A stretch of 64,000 nt of DNA from Burkholderia ubonensis (GCF_001718695.1 NZ_CP013421.1:806001-870000), one strand, 5' to 3'; positions 55,521 through 64,000 are shown, counted from the first letter of the stretch. Notes: generated from the sequence alone by a model not told the origin. Numbers and translations are program-made.

Positions 55521-56690
55521 TGGTTGAGTCTAACCGCATCCTTGACTGCACTGGCGCGCCTTGACAACACGAATGTTATGTTTTCAACGGCGACGACATT
55601 GCCTGGGAGGTCACTGGACATTCCGCCGCCAATGCCGCCAGCGGCGCCGAAACCTGCTCGACATGTGCAGACCCTTGCGACGCGATCAGCGAGGCGCCGG
55701 ACGCCATCTTGTTGCCTTCTGTCGCGACCGGGCGGCCATCGAAGGTCATGCTTCTCACCTTCACGTCGAGGATGGGATAGACGCCGCCGCGGCGCAGGAC
55801 TCGTTCGCCACGCTCGAGGCGACGGTAGATCGCTTGACGGAACAACCCGCGATCGACGCGGACGCGCTCCGGCTCGCTAGCGCGATCGCCGCCGCCCACG
55901 TCCGGATAACGGCGGCCGACATTCTTCGCTATACGCACTGTTCTGAGGCCCGTGCGTCGCAGCTGCGTCGCCGCGTGCTGTCGATGGCCGACATTGACGC
56001 GCCGGCCGTCATCGACAGCGAAACCGTCGACGCGGTCGCGCCGTCACGGCCACGTCTGTTGCATTCGCTCCCGACGCGCGTCGCATAGATCGCGCGATTC
56101 ACATGGCCCCACATCGGCACGACTCAAGTTTTCTCCAAGGCGTGCCGATTCACCATTGCTGCTGTTGAAGTTCGTAGATTCTGCTAATGGTGTCCGTTCG
56201 AGCGCTAATCGTGTCCAATGATTCCGCTAATGCGGGGGCGGCGAACGTCAAGCTGAGGAAGTGAGCAGCGGCAGGTCGCTGGCGAGGTATTTCGTCGACG
56301 TGCGCTGAATTCCAAACGATGGAGTTGAAGCGCGACATGGGCGTGCACCACGGCTCAATGTCGACAGCCTCCCCCACCCCGGAAAACAGGCATTAAAGTC
56401 GCACCTCCGTCCTTTTGACGAGAGGTATATTGTTGCGCATGCACCCAAGTTGTTGAACATCGGTTACGTGCACGCCATGCTCTCGTCACGAGCGACTTTC
56501 ATCATTGCGCCGCCCGTGAGCCACCTCCGACATTGCAAGCTCTTGAAGGTGCATTAGCAAAATCTTCGCACATACATCCCCCCTTTGTTGCATTCCGGCA
56601 ACGCGTGCGGACACGAAAGGAACATCGCTCTCAGCCTTTGCTGACGGCGCTACCACGAGTTTACCCATTAGCGGTATCTGTGGTCACTTG
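55521..56690. other. long stretch with only uncertain, antiparallel open frames
   Basis: About 1.17 kb. Two overlapping open frames in 55561-56088 (plus) and 55576-55938 (minus) both give moderately plausible proteins; the minus one contains SMTFDGRPVATEGNKMASGA. Neither has a clear start or a recognised family. They may be remnants of a gene. From 56100 to 56690 nothing convincing is seen. Confidence 0.35.
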
Positions 56691-57455
56691 TTAGCAGAAA
56701 CTGCGAACGGCAACACCAGCCGACGCATGGAGCGCCTGGAGCAAAGCCGTCGCGAGGTCCAACGGCCCGCCCGCCGTCGATAGCTCCACCAGGCGTCGCG
56801 CGGCAAATCGCGCGGTCTCGTCTTGGAACGCTCCCAGTGCGTCGCCAAGGTCCTCCGTCCAGAAAAGCCGCGTCGATCCCGCACAGAAGCGTTGCCAGTC
56901 ATTGTCGCTCGATACCACGAGAATCCCGGTCGACCGCTCGGTGGCCCAGCTTTCCAGGGCGAGCAAGGCCGCGGCGTCGGGAAACTCATGCTTTTTCTCA
57001 CCTGCCTCGGCAAACGGTGGCTGCGCGGCGAAGTACCGGTCGAACAGCGCACGCAAGTCCACGTGGGCGGCCACGTCAAGCACCGTCGCCTCGGTCCGCT
57101 CGAGCCAGCGCATGACCCGGGCGGTGGCGGCATCGCCTGGGTTGAGCGCTTGCGCGACGCTCCTCTCTAACTGAGTGCGGGCATCATGCGGCAGCAGTCC
57201 CGCCAGTCCGGCCGCCCGGGTCGCGCGCAGCAACGCGGCGCGGGCCTCCACTGCGTCACGCGCGAGGTGCGCGATCAGCTCGCGCTGCACGACGTCCGGC
57301 ATCAGGACCTCAACGTTCTGAGTGAACCGGAACTGCTCGACCCTCCGCAGCAGGCCGTCCTCGAGGCGCCCCTGCTGCCCGTCAAAGATCGAGGTATCGA
57401 GCGCAATCGCGCCGATCGCCTTACCTTCGATCAAGTCGCGAATCCGTGGGTCCAT
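56691..57455 (-). CDS. PIN-domain protein (DUF4935-like)
   Basis: A 254-residue protein with acidic PIN-type clusters: AIALDTSIFDGQ at the N-terminus, then KKHEFPDAAALLALESWA and GILVVSSDNDWQRFC. It fits the large PIN/DUF4935 group of presumed RNases, which occur in defence or toxin loci. AGGAAA precedes the ATG. The C-terminal 80 residues are an additional helical domain. No antitoxin gene is adjacent on the same strand. Confidence 0.75.
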   Translation of the reverse strand: MDPRIRDLIEGKAIGAIALDTSIFDGQQGRLEDGLLRRVEQFRFTQNVEVLMPDVVQRELIAHLARDAVEARAALLRATRAAGLAGLLPHDARTQLERSVAQALNPGDAATARVMRWLERTEATVLDVAAHVDLRALFDRYFAAQPPFAEAGEKKHEFPDAAALLALESWATERSTGILVVSSDNDWQRFCAGSTRLFWTEDLGDALGAFQDETARFAARRLVELSTAGGPLDLATALLQALHASAGVAVRSFC

Positions 57456-57784
57456 GGCGGTTTCCTGGCAGTGAATAAGCGTTGTCGAAGTCCGGCGGCC
57501 GGTGAGGCGCGGGATCGCCGCGCCGTGCGGCGCACCGCCGACTGGCGGGCGTAGCATCCAGTACGGATTCCGTCGTGCACGACGCGGACCGCGGTCGGCG
57601 CTGGGCGCGACGCGCGACGTCCCGATCGGCGCCGACATCCTGCTGGGCCTTGCCCGGCAGGGTCGGGACAAGTATAGGGGATAAGGGGGACCGTTCTGAC
57701 AGCCCAAAGGGTCCCGTCTGATAAGCCGAGTTATCGGATGGAGCATTTATTGCACCGCATCCACCGGCAAGCCGGCGTTGGCCA

Positions 57785-57809
57785 CAAAAAACCCGGCCGC
57801 AGCCGGGTT
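57785..57809 (-). terminator. Rho-independent terminator of the small gene at 57828
   Basis: On the minus strand the stem AACCCGGC-N4-GCCGGGTT is followed by six T. It lies 18 bases after the stop of the small minus-strand gene. Confidence 0.85.
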
Positions 57810-57827
57810 AACGAGATCGCGCGGCCA

Positions 57828-58016
57828 TTAGCGACTCGCGTTTCGCCAGCCTCGCGGCACGGGCACTTTCCAGTCGTTCAGATAAAAAGTGGCCCGATCA
57901 ACGACGAGATCGTCGAATTGGTCCTCGTCAAAAGGGTCGATGCCCAGCTCCTCGCCGGCGATTCGAAGCGCGTCGTTCACTGCTTCGGCATTGCGCTGCC
58001 GCTTGTCGTTCGTCAT
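57828..58016 (-). CDS. small hypothetical protein
   Basis: A 62-residue acidic protein (RNAEAVNDALRIAGEELGID, then VDRATFYLNDWKVPVPRGW). GGAG lies eight bases before the ATG, and a good terminator follows. It is divergent from the ribbon-helix-helix-like gene at 58194. Family unknown; size and position would suit an antitoxin or regulator. Confidence 0.65.
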   Translation of the reverse strand: MTNDKRQRNAEAVNDALRIAGEELGIDPFDEDQFDDLVVDRATFYLNDWKVPVPRGWRNASR

Positions 58017-58193
58017 TGGTTTCTCCGCGACCCGGTTGGTCAGAGTCGGACGCTCAGATCTGCCACTACCTTCACTCGCCCTCGTCCGACGCTCGGTAAA
58101 CTACGTCAGTTTTTGTTTTGCGTCAATCTGCGATATGATGACAATCAAGCAAGTCATACATACCGAAGTCTCGATCATCTGAGGTTAACTTTC

Positions 58194-58844
58194 ATGGCTG
58201 AAAGCTCAAAAAGTGGAAAACTGGTCAGTGCACGCGTGCCCGGACGGCCCTTTCAAACCTATGCCGACCTGATTGCCTCCGCCGGCCTCAGCGTTAGCGA
58301 GGGCGTCCGCACGCACATTCAACAAGTCGCGGCATCATACGAACAGCTGGATCTTGACTCGCTGCAGATCGATTGCGTGTTCAGATGGCGGGAGGCTCGC
58401 CAAGCGCATTTCCCGGAGCACGCCGGTGATGTTCGCGTTTCGGTCGCGGGCGGTCCCAACCTCCACGGTACGGACCTGGCGCGGATTGTGTTCGAGATCC
58501 CGGAGTTTTTTGAGAATCAAAAGGAGCCATTTCGGATCGACTCCTTCTATTTTCATCGGGTCAACAACGGCCGCAGTACAGCAACCAGCTCACGCGTTCA
58601 TCGGAATGTGCTTAGCTTCCGCTTGATTCAAGGCGTATGGCGAGCCGGCGTCTTCGACTACGGCGACATCGGCAACATCGCGTTGGAAGAAGCGATCCGG
58701 CCCGCTGTGGTGGATCGAATCAGACGGACCATCGGGTGCTTCCTGTTGGGATACCTTCCCGAGACCCGCCTACTGTCGGTTGACGAACTCGAGCAGCTGA
58801 ATTCGTCAATCACGCCGAACATGTTGGACGATGCAGATCGCTGA
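58194..58844 (+). CDS. hypothetical protein with ribbon-helix-helix-like N-terminus
   Basis: A 216-residue protein. Residues 10-45 (VSARVPGRPFQTYADLIASA, GLSVSEGVRTHIQQV) resemble a ribbon-helix-helix DNA-binding segment. The rest is an unrecognised alpha/beta domain (RIVFEIPEFFENQKEPFRID; VWRAGVFDYGDIGNIALEEA). GAGG precedes the ATG. It lies next to defence-like genes and may be a regulator of that island. Confidence 0.65.
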   Translation: MAESSKSGKLVSARVPGRPFQTYADLIASAGLSVSEGVRTHIQQVAASYEQLDLDSLQIDCVFRWREARQAHFPEHAGDVRVSVAGGPNLHGTDLARIVFEIPEFFENQKEPFRIDSFYFHRVNNGRSTATSSRVHRNVLSFRLIQGVWRAGVFDYGDIGNIALEEAIRPAVVDRIRRTIGCFLLGYLPETRLLSVDELEQLNSSITPNMLDDADR

Positions 58845-59068
58845 GTAACCGCACCTCGAGCACCACACCGGTGGCCGTCGACTGTATCCCGGACACCGGC
58901 GGGAACGGGCCGATTGCCGTACGTTGAGAACCGCGAGTCGGTTTGACCAGTGTCGATAAAACGCCATGCCGCTAATGAGAGGTACGCCTGCGGACTATAG
59001 GTGTCCATCCAGCCCCGGATATCAGAAAAATTCAAACCGGATGGTCGATAGCAATTGCAGATTGCAAC

Positions 59069-60373
59069 TTAGGCAGCGTTGGGAAATAGCGGCATCCATT
59101 GGATTTGATGCCCAGTGACAGTTACCTCCCCCGCACACCAAAAAACTGGGAGCGACACTTTCGGCAACGAATGTGCAAACGTCATCGCGAAACCCATATT
59201 GCTCGCACCGAGAGCTACTTGGCTCAGTTTGTCCTCGGTTATAACTTTTTCCTTGCGGGTCCAATAGCTGGACCACAGTGCCCGCCCAATTACCTCGCAC
59301 ATTGCCATTGCTTCATTAGCACGGACGCCCCAAACCTCCGTCTGGAAGACTCTCGGCTGGATGTCAGCGCGGCGCAAGCCACCTCCTGTAAGGAGAGTTT
59401 TCTCGGCCAACCGCCGACGCCCCTCCTCACTGAGGACATCGATTTCCTCTTCGAGACATTTCAGGACCACGTTTGTGAGACCGAGCGCATCGAGTTCACT
59501 ACGTAATACGGCAACACCGACATTGGTCGCGATCGCGAAGCGCAACTCGATCTGCATTCTCTTTAACGAATCCGGATCCTTCAGGCTTGTAAATTTCTCG
59601 CTACCGGGATCAGCGCAACCGAGAAAACTCTTGAAGATCCCAACCCATTCGGTTCCCGAAAACAAACCGTCTTCATATACCACTATCTTGCCGCCAACGG
59701 GAGCCTCCCGCCTAACGACCTCGTTGAAATTCTCGACCGTGCCGGCATTTTTAAGCACTGCCTTTTTAATGAGGCCACTCAGCGCATCAGCACTCTTCCC
59801 GTTTTCGTAGCGCATAACGCAAATTATGCTATCCGAATGATCACCCTGAAACAACCTCACCAGCCGTTCACGGGCAATTAATTCGAAGGATCGTACGAGG
59901 CCCTCACCGACCCATCGCGCATTACGTTTCGCCACTCGGTCGAATTGCCTAAGCCAAGCGTCTAGCCGCTTCCCAGCCCAGCCCTCGTGCTCAACTTCAC
60001 CCGCTTCTGGGAAGTCCCAGTCTTCGAGCAGCAGTTCCATTCGATTGAACCAGTCGGCACCAATCCGCCTCAATATCGGGCGCAGTTCGTTCTTCAAGAA
60101 CACACTAAGCTTTCCCGGTCGCGCCACAATCATTGGCTGAGGCAAACCCGCCTGCTCGAACGAAATTTCTGGGCGCAAAAGGTACACATGACTTTCTTTT
60201 GCAGGGCGCAGCACATCCTTGAGTCGCGCACGAACCGCAAGGGGGTTGCGGCAGTCATCAAGCGTGACGATATGCAGATCCCCCCGCAGCCGCCAGTCAC
60301 TTCCAACGATCGCGTCAAGACGCTGTTCGACCGCTGCCGTGTCCGCCGGCGAACCGACAAAAATGAACCGCAT
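59069..60373 (-). CDS. phosphoribosyltransferase-like protein, putative defence effector
   Basis: A 434-residue protein. An N-terminal region of about 100 residues (FIFVGSPADTAAVEQRLDAI) is followed by a phosphoribosyltransferase-like core whose PRPP-binding loop reads KIVVYEDGLFSGTEWVG (residues 229-245). The C-terminal half contains LLTGGGLRRADIQPRVFQTE and is unlike metabolic phosphoribosyltransferases. I believe it belongs to the PRTase-CE type proteins predicted in conflict systems. It starts two bases after the stop of the LOTUS-domain gene and must be cotranslated with it. Confidence 0.75.
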   Translation of the reverse strand: MRFIFVGSPADTAAVEQRLDAIVGSDWRLRGDLHIVTLDDCRNPLAVRARLKDVLRPAKESHVYLLRPEISFEQAGLPQPMIVARPGKLSVFLKNELRPILRRIGADWFNRMELLLEDWDFPEAGEVEHEGWAGKRLDAWLRQFDRVAKRNARWVGEGLVRSFELIARERLVRLFQGDHSDSIICVMRYENGKSADALSGLIKKAVLKNAGTVENFNEVVRREAPVGGKIVVYEDGLFSGTEWVGIFKSFLGCADPGSEKFTSLKDPDSLKRMQIELRFAIATNVGVAVLRSELDALGLTNVVLKCLEEEIDVLSEEGRRRLAEKTLLTGGGLRRADIQPRVFQTEVWGVRANEAMAMCEVIGRALWSSYWTRKEKVITEDKLSQVALGASNMGFAMTFAHSLPKVSLPVFWCAGEVTVTGHQIQWMPLFPNAA

Positions 60374-60375
60374 TG

Positions 60376-61233
60376 TTACCGGCTCGCGAGAAATGCGTCC
60401 CAAACATGGCCCAAAGGCAGATTGAGCTGCCGAATTTGCTCTGCAGACATCTCATCAATCGCCTTCTTTGCAATCTCGCGCAGCAACTTCTCGTCGGTAG
60501 GATGCCGACTATCAACGCTCAGAACTGACTGCAGGTGAGTCCTAGTGTTTCTGTCAGAAAGGTGACCCCGGCCATTCGAAGCATTGAGGGTCACCTCATG
60601 GTCGTCAATTTGCTGCGGCGTCAATCCTAGTACGCCGAGACGCCTCTTGAACTCACTAAACACGTACTCAATCCGCTTCTGCTCAAGCTCCTTGCCAACG
60701 CGACTGTTTCCGGATTTCCGAAGTAAGTTCAAGACTTCCGACCACGGTGTCTTGTCACTCGAAGATAGAATCTCGCTAAAGCGATCTCGCAGGTCCATTG
60801 GGATCTGCTCTGCCAAGGAGACAAGCAACGTCCTGTATTCTTCTTCTGCTATGCGCGCCAACTCTCGCCCATCATCAGGTGCTGCACTTCCGTTTCGCAC
60901 AACCCACAGGCCATCGGGCCGGACAAAGATCCGCCCCTCTCGCTGTGGGTTGTTGAACAGGGACCAAAGCGTCCGGTCGTCGCCTGTAAGGCGAGCCAAG
61001 CCTGGTTCGTCAGCGCGATGCATCCGGTAGATGTCATCTCCGCCTTGCTTCCCGACGTGGATCAAAACATCACTCAGCTCAGACTCCACGAACTCTCGCA
61101 GAGAACCGTAGTCGGCTTTCAGATTCCAATCGGGCGCAGTTCGGCGAATGAAATAGCCGAGTTGGCTTCCGAGGATCTCGGTTCGGCCACCGACGTGGCT
61201 CAGAATAGCGTCTTTAAGGTTGTCCGGAAGCAT
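60376..61233 (-). CDS. OST-HTH/LOTUS-like domain protein, partner of the phosphoribosyltransferase-like protein
   Basis: A 285-residue protein. The N-terminal 75 residues (LKDAILSHVGGRTEILGSQL, then PDWNLKADYGSLREFVESEL, then DIYRM) match the OST-HTH/LOTUS winged-helix fold, which binds RNA, including structured or G-rich RNA. The middle (GLWVVRNG) and C-terminal helical part (RIEYVFSEFKRRLGVLGLTP) are unassigned. It is the first gene of a two-gene unit; a hairpin terminator lies just 18 bases before its ATG. No strong ribosome-binding site was seen. Confidence 0.75.
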   Translation of the reverse strand: MLPDNLKDAILSHVGGRTEILGSQLGYFIRRTAPDWNLKADYGSLREFVESELSDVLIHVGKQGGDDIYRMHRADEPGLARLTGDDRTLWSLFNNPQREGRIFVRPDGLWVVRNGSAAPDDGRELARIAEEEYRTLLVSLAEQIPMDLRDRFSEILSSSDKTPWSEVLNLLRKSGNSRVGKELEQKRIEYVFSEFKRRLGVLGLTPQQIDDHEVTLNASNGRGHLSDRNTRTHLQSVLSVDSRHPTDEKLLREIAKKAIDEMSAEQIRQLNLPLGHVWDAFLASR

Positions 61234-61250
61234 AGTGGCCGCGCATATGA

Positions 61251-61277
61251 AAAAGCCCCTTCGTAGAAGGGGCTTTT
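61251..61277 (-). terminator. perfect 12-bp hairpin just upstream of the LOTUS gene
   Basis: AAAAGCCCCTTC-GTA-GAAGGGGCTTTT with a further T on the minus strand: a strong intrinsic terminator. It ends 18 bases before the LOTUS-domain start codon, leaving no room for a promoter in between. It could be an attenuator of that operon or end transcripts from the ATPase gene at 61823. Confidence 0.85.
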
Positions 61278-61279
61278 GA

Positions 61280-61782
61280 GCTATCCAAGATGCCTAAGGA
61301 TTGGTAGCCAGTATTCGAAAATCACGCACGGCAAGAACCTAGGAATTGCCTGTACGTCAGCGGACGTCTGGTGAGGGCCAATCCGCTCCTGCTTGAGGTG
61401 AGACATAACCGCCGTCTACACCCGCCCTACAATTCGGTGCTCTGAAAGCTGTCAGCAGTGGCACTCGAATCAAGCACACGTTGATTCTAGCGCAAGTTTC
61501 CCTAGCGTGGAAGCCACGTGTCAAAAACGTACGCCGGTCGTCGCGTTGCCAGCGCTCCCTGGCGCCCTCCGCTGCCCCTGCCCGCGCCGCTCCCGAGGAG
61601 GATCTATAGTGCCGCCGAGGCACCAACATGATCCCCGTTTTCACCCGGTTTTCTACTGTTTAGGCGCCCGCCGCACAAGCCCGGTACTTACACCGACCAC
61701 CCGCGGGGGAGAACAGTTAGCTTGATTCGACCCTTAATTAATGATCCGCACCCCTTTAAAAGTGCTTCTAGCTGACAAGGTT
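61280..61782. other. gap between the LOTUS unit and the ABC-type ATPase gene
   Basis: About 500 bases without a convincing gene. The expected promoter for the LOTUS/phosphoribosyltransferase unit must lie here if the hairpin at 61251 is an attenuator. No tRNA or attachment site recognised. Confidence 0.45.
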
Positions 61783-61800
61783 TTCCGATCGGAATCGGAA
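61783..61800. terminator. short hairpin after the ABC-type ATPase gene
   Basis: TTCCGAT-CGGA-ATCGGAA, a 7-bp stem, lies 22 bases after the ATPase stop codon. T-rich sequence follows on the plus strand and A-rich on the other, so it may act in either direction only weakly. Confidence 0.45.
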
Positions 61801-61822
61801 GATTTTTGTCAATATCCATTCC

Positions 61823-63721
61823 CTACGCCGACTCACTATCATCCACCACCAGCATTGGCGTGACGCTTTTCAAATAGAATCCCGCCCTTCCCGAGTCATT
61901 GCGCCGGGTAAACTCCACGGGCTGGAGCACGCCAGCCGTGGTGGCCTGGATCTTCTCATTCTCGGCGACAATAATTTGCCCCGGTCCATTCCAGGTCGAC
62001 AGCCACGCGTAAAATTTGTCGGTCAGTGTTTGGGTAGCCAGCGACCGATCCTCTCCGGAGTCCGGATCGGCGTACGCTTTCAGCGGCGAATCGATCACGA
62101 CCAGGCCTAAATGAGGATTTCCTTGCTCCAACGCATACGCCATCAGGCCGATGGTCAACGCAGTAAGGAAAATGCCTCGCTTGCCAGCACCATAGCTCAG
62201 TCGAGGGCGATCATTGATGACGAGGTCGCACTCCCCTGTATCCAGCGTCACTTGGTGAACGTCATCGAACCCCCAGTCGACGAGCATCGACTTTACGACG
62301 CCGGCTACGGCCTTTGCCGGCTCGCCGGCCTCTCGAGTGATCGGGGCCGCCCGGGAAACGCGCAGTTTCTTCAATCGCTCGATTTCGGCTTCAAGTCGCT
62401 CCTTTTCATCGAAGGCACCCAACTGCGCGGCCAGCTCACTGCGGCGCACGGCGAGCTCCTTCGGATCGGCCTGGAATTCTACGCGCGTGCCGCTAATCCG
62501 TCTTGCCTCTTCCTTCTCAAGCTCGCGAAGCCGCCCCCTGATCAGGTTTGCCTGCTCGGTTGCATCCGCGAGACGCCGTTGCTCGATCGCGATCGAATGC
62601 AGCAAACCCCCGCGAAGTCCGGCGATTTTCTGAGACTCGGCTGCGACCGCCTTCCGGTAGCTGCCCGGTGCCCGCTTCCCAAGATCGGCGGGTGCGACAT
62701 GAAGCTCGATCGGCGTGGAGCAAAGCGGACAAGGCACAGCGTCAAGCGCAGCAAAGTGGGCAACGCCCTCGTCGAGCGCGCCGAGGCGTTCGAGGTCGCT
62801 CACATACTTCTGATCAAGCAGCTCGAACCGATCAAGCATCGCCTGGGAATGGTTTACTCGCGTGGCATGCTTGCGTAATGCATCAGTTGATTCGACGATC
62901 TGGCCGCGAACGCCACGCAACTGCGCGGCGCGCGCGTCGTATTGCCGGCTGAGCTCCGACAGCGTCTCGTCCACCCGTTCGATAGCGCCCTCGACATCGA
63001 CACGCGTGGCGTCGAGGTCGATGCCTGTCATAACCCGACTGAGCGCATTTTGCGCGGAGGTAAGCTGCCCGAAAAGACGGTCCTTTTCTGCCTGGGACTT
63101 GGCGAGCGCAACAGCCGAATCGTCATCTCCAGTCAGAAAAAGGTGGAACGCGGCCATGCGCTGCGGGCGCTCGCTGTGGCTGGCTCCGCTTGTCGGGTCT
63201 TCACTGATCACCGTCGGCTGGGAGAGCATGAACCAGTGCCGAATGTCCGAACCCGTGACAGGTCCCCGTTTGCTTTTCGATCTCAAGATCTGCTTTCCCG
63301 CTGCCCCCGACAATTCAACAACGAGTTGCGACAGGTCAACCTCGACAGGCGTCATGCCTTCAGGAGCATCCAACAGTGCCTGCTTGTCTCCTGCTGATCG
63401 ATCGTCTGCGGAAGCATCGCTCGCCCCTTCAATCGCACGCACGCTACGGAAGATATGGGCCCCTCCGCCGCGCAGCGCGCGCCGCACGATGTAGGTGTCC
63501 GCTCCGTACGAGAACTCGAGTTCCAGCAACTCGTAGCCATCGTCTTCGGGTACCTTCTTTGGTGTCTTTTCACCTCCGAGCAGGTACCACAGGCAGTCGC
63601 GGATGTATGACTTACCGGTATCACTCGGACCGCGAATAAGGCAGTGCAGAGGCGCAAACTTAATCTCGGCGGCCGGCCGGTCAGGTCCTGATGCCGCCAG
63701 CCTTATCAATCGAATCGCCAC
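61823..63721 (-). CDS. SMC/Rad50-like ABC ATPase of a multi-component (ABC-3C-like) system
   Basis: A 632-residue SMC/Rad50-type ATPase. Walker A is RGPSDTGKSY (residues 30-39), a central coiled coil carries a zinc-hook motif CPLC (331-334), the signature region is RLSYGAGKRGIF and Walker B LVVIDSPLKAY (Asp544). GTG start overlaps the end of the upstream gene by 16 bases. The upstream gene looks like an ABC-3C middle component, so this is probably the ATPase of an ABC-three-component anti-phage-like system. The effector must lie outside the window. Confidence 0.8.
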   Translation of the reverse strand: MAIRLIRLAASGPDRPAAEIKFAPLHCLIRGPSDTGKSYIRDCLWYLLGGEKTPKKVPEDDGYELLELEFSYGADTYIVRRALRGGGAHIFRSVRAIEGASDASADDRSAGDKQALLDAPEGMTPVEVDLSQLVVELSGAAGKQILRSKSKRGPVTGSDIRHWFMLSQPTVISEDPTSGASHSERPQRMAAFHLFLTGDDDSAVALAKSQAEKDRLFGQLTSAQNALSRVMTGIDLDATRVDVEGAIERVDETLSELSRQYDARAAQLRGVRGQIVESTDALRKHATRVNHSQAMLDRFELLDQKYVSDLERLGALDEGVAHFAALDAVPCPLCSTPIELHVAPADLGKRAPGSYRKAVAAESQKIAGLRGGLLHSIAIEQRRLADATEQANLIRGRLRELEKEEARRISGTRVEFQADPKELAVRRSELAAQLGAFDEKERLEAEIERLKKLRVSRAAPITREAGEPAKAVAGVVKSMLVDWGFDDVHQVTLDTGECDLVINDRPRLSYGAGKRGIFLTALTIGLMAYALEQGNPHLGLVVIDSPLKAYADPDSGEDRSLATQTLTDKFYAWLSTWNGPGQIIVAENEKIQATTAGVLQPVEFTRRNDSGRAGFYLKSVTPMLVVDDSESA

Positions 63722-64000
63722 TGCCCGCTCCGTTCAAGTGTGAATCCTTCAAGCTCCGCGCCCCAACGATGGCCCTGCTCGGTGAATTCCCGGGTCAGCG
63801 CATCCGTACCGGTTTGGCCAAAGCGCCTGGCCGCCCATTCGCAACGTTGGTGAAGGCGCATGAAATACGGTGCCGTGACGGAGCCTACGAGTGAGAGGGC
63901 CGTTGGGCCGGCGACATATGTGATCCCTTCTTCGTCCATCCGCGCAGTGACGAGCCCGCGAGTGCTCATCAGATGCAACCCCTGTTCGATGAGCGTGCGA
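63706..64000 (-). CDS. ABC-3C middle-component-like protein, truncated by window edge
   Basis: The last 98 residues of a protein whose frame is open to the window end. It reads LMSTRGLVTARMDEEGITYV, then SLVGSVTAPYFMRLHQRCEW, then EFTEQGHRWGAELEGF. This resembles the small middle components (MC) that couple an effector to the SMC-like ATPase in ABC-3C systems. Its stop overlaps the ATPase start, so they are coupled. Confidence 0.7.
   Translation of the reverse strand, partial: RTLIEQGLHLMSTRGLVTARMDEEGITYVAGPTALSLVGSVTAPYFMRLHQRCEWAARRFGQTGTDALTREFTEQGHRWGAELEGFTLERSGQWRFD

Noticed and set aside
55561..56088. A plus-strand frame downstream of the BON gene
   Set aside because: It overlaps an equally plausible minus-strand frame, has no good start and could not be assigned; recorded only as an uncertain stretch.
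58658..59035. A 125-codon minus-strand frame overlapping the end of the ribbon-helix-helix-like gene
   Set aside because: It overlaps a better supported gene on the other strand and lacks a ribosome-binding site.
61357..61644. A 95-codon frame and possible island attachment site in the gap left of the ABC-type ATPase
   Set aside because: The frame has no protein-like character, and no tRNA gene or direct repeat supporting an attachment site was found.

Overview
The window looks like part of a secondary replicon of a Burkholderia (cepacia-complex-like) genome. It has high GC with strong third-position G/C, two porins of the Burkholderia OmpC-like type, a DUF3331 protein, an H-NS-type histone-like protein, and dense catabolic and ABC-transport operons. 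No tRNA, rRNA, CRISPR array or replication origin was seen. All family names come from reading the translated sequence by eye; no database search was possible.

Region 1 (about 1-16 kb) is ordinary metabolic chromosome. It starts with a truncated aldehyde dehydrogenase followed by a class III aminotransferase, cytochrome b561, two convergent porins and an IclR-type regulator. A nine-gene minus-strand operon (15.8 down to 6.7 kb) then encodes a ThDP enzyme, an SDR-like protein, an Asp-box propeller, a VOC protein, an amino acid synthesis family protein, an alpha/beta hydrolase, an MhpA-like FAD monooxygenase, a NIPSNAP protein and an aldehyde dehydrogenase. This looks like an uncharacterised, probably aromatic, catabolic pathway. 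Two copies of a palindrome (core CCGAAATACGGGA) lie upstream of it.

Region 2 (16.8-28 kb) is a guanidine assimilation locus of the kind usually annotated as urea carboxylase. A minus-strand operon encodes two DUF1989 proteins (carboxyguanidine deiminase subunits), a biotin-dependent carboxylase, allophanate hydrolase and an ABC permease and ATPase. The matching periplasmic binding protein is transcribed divergently. Each arm has its own guanidine-I (ykkC) riboswitch and its own sigma-54 type -24/-12 promoter. A possible NtrC dyad lies between them, so the locus should respond to both guanidine and nitrogen limitation.

Region 3 (28-33.6 kb) is a hut-like operon: polar amino-acid ABC importer, ammonia-lyase homologue and HutC regulator. 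The binding-protein gene carries a frameshift, and the lyase homologue lacks the Ala-Ser-Gly that forms the MIO cofactor.

Region 4 (33.7-64 kb) is accessory DNA of lower GC. It holds an IS3-family remnant next to a broken YhcG-type gene, small hypothetical genes, a MazEF pair, an IS2-group element, and an arsenic cluster broken into two pieces 12 kb apart (arsO, DUF2703 and an arsA remnant; then acr3 and arsN remnants). It also has an IS5 element with an inverted partial copy. A signalling block follows: chemotaxis receptor, EAL-like/HDOD protein, diguanylate cyclase and LuxR-type regulator. After H-NS, a decayed IS3 element, DUF3331, a ferritin-like/VIT1 membrane protein and a BON protein comes what looks like a defence island. 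It contains a PIN-domain protein, a ribbon-helix-helix-like protein, a two-gene LOTUS plus phosphoribosyltransferase-like module, and the start of a multi-component ABC-ATPase (ABC-3C-like) system that runs off the right edge. The LOTUS/phosphoribosyltransferase pair and the divergent double-riboswitch promoter region are the best candidates for something new.
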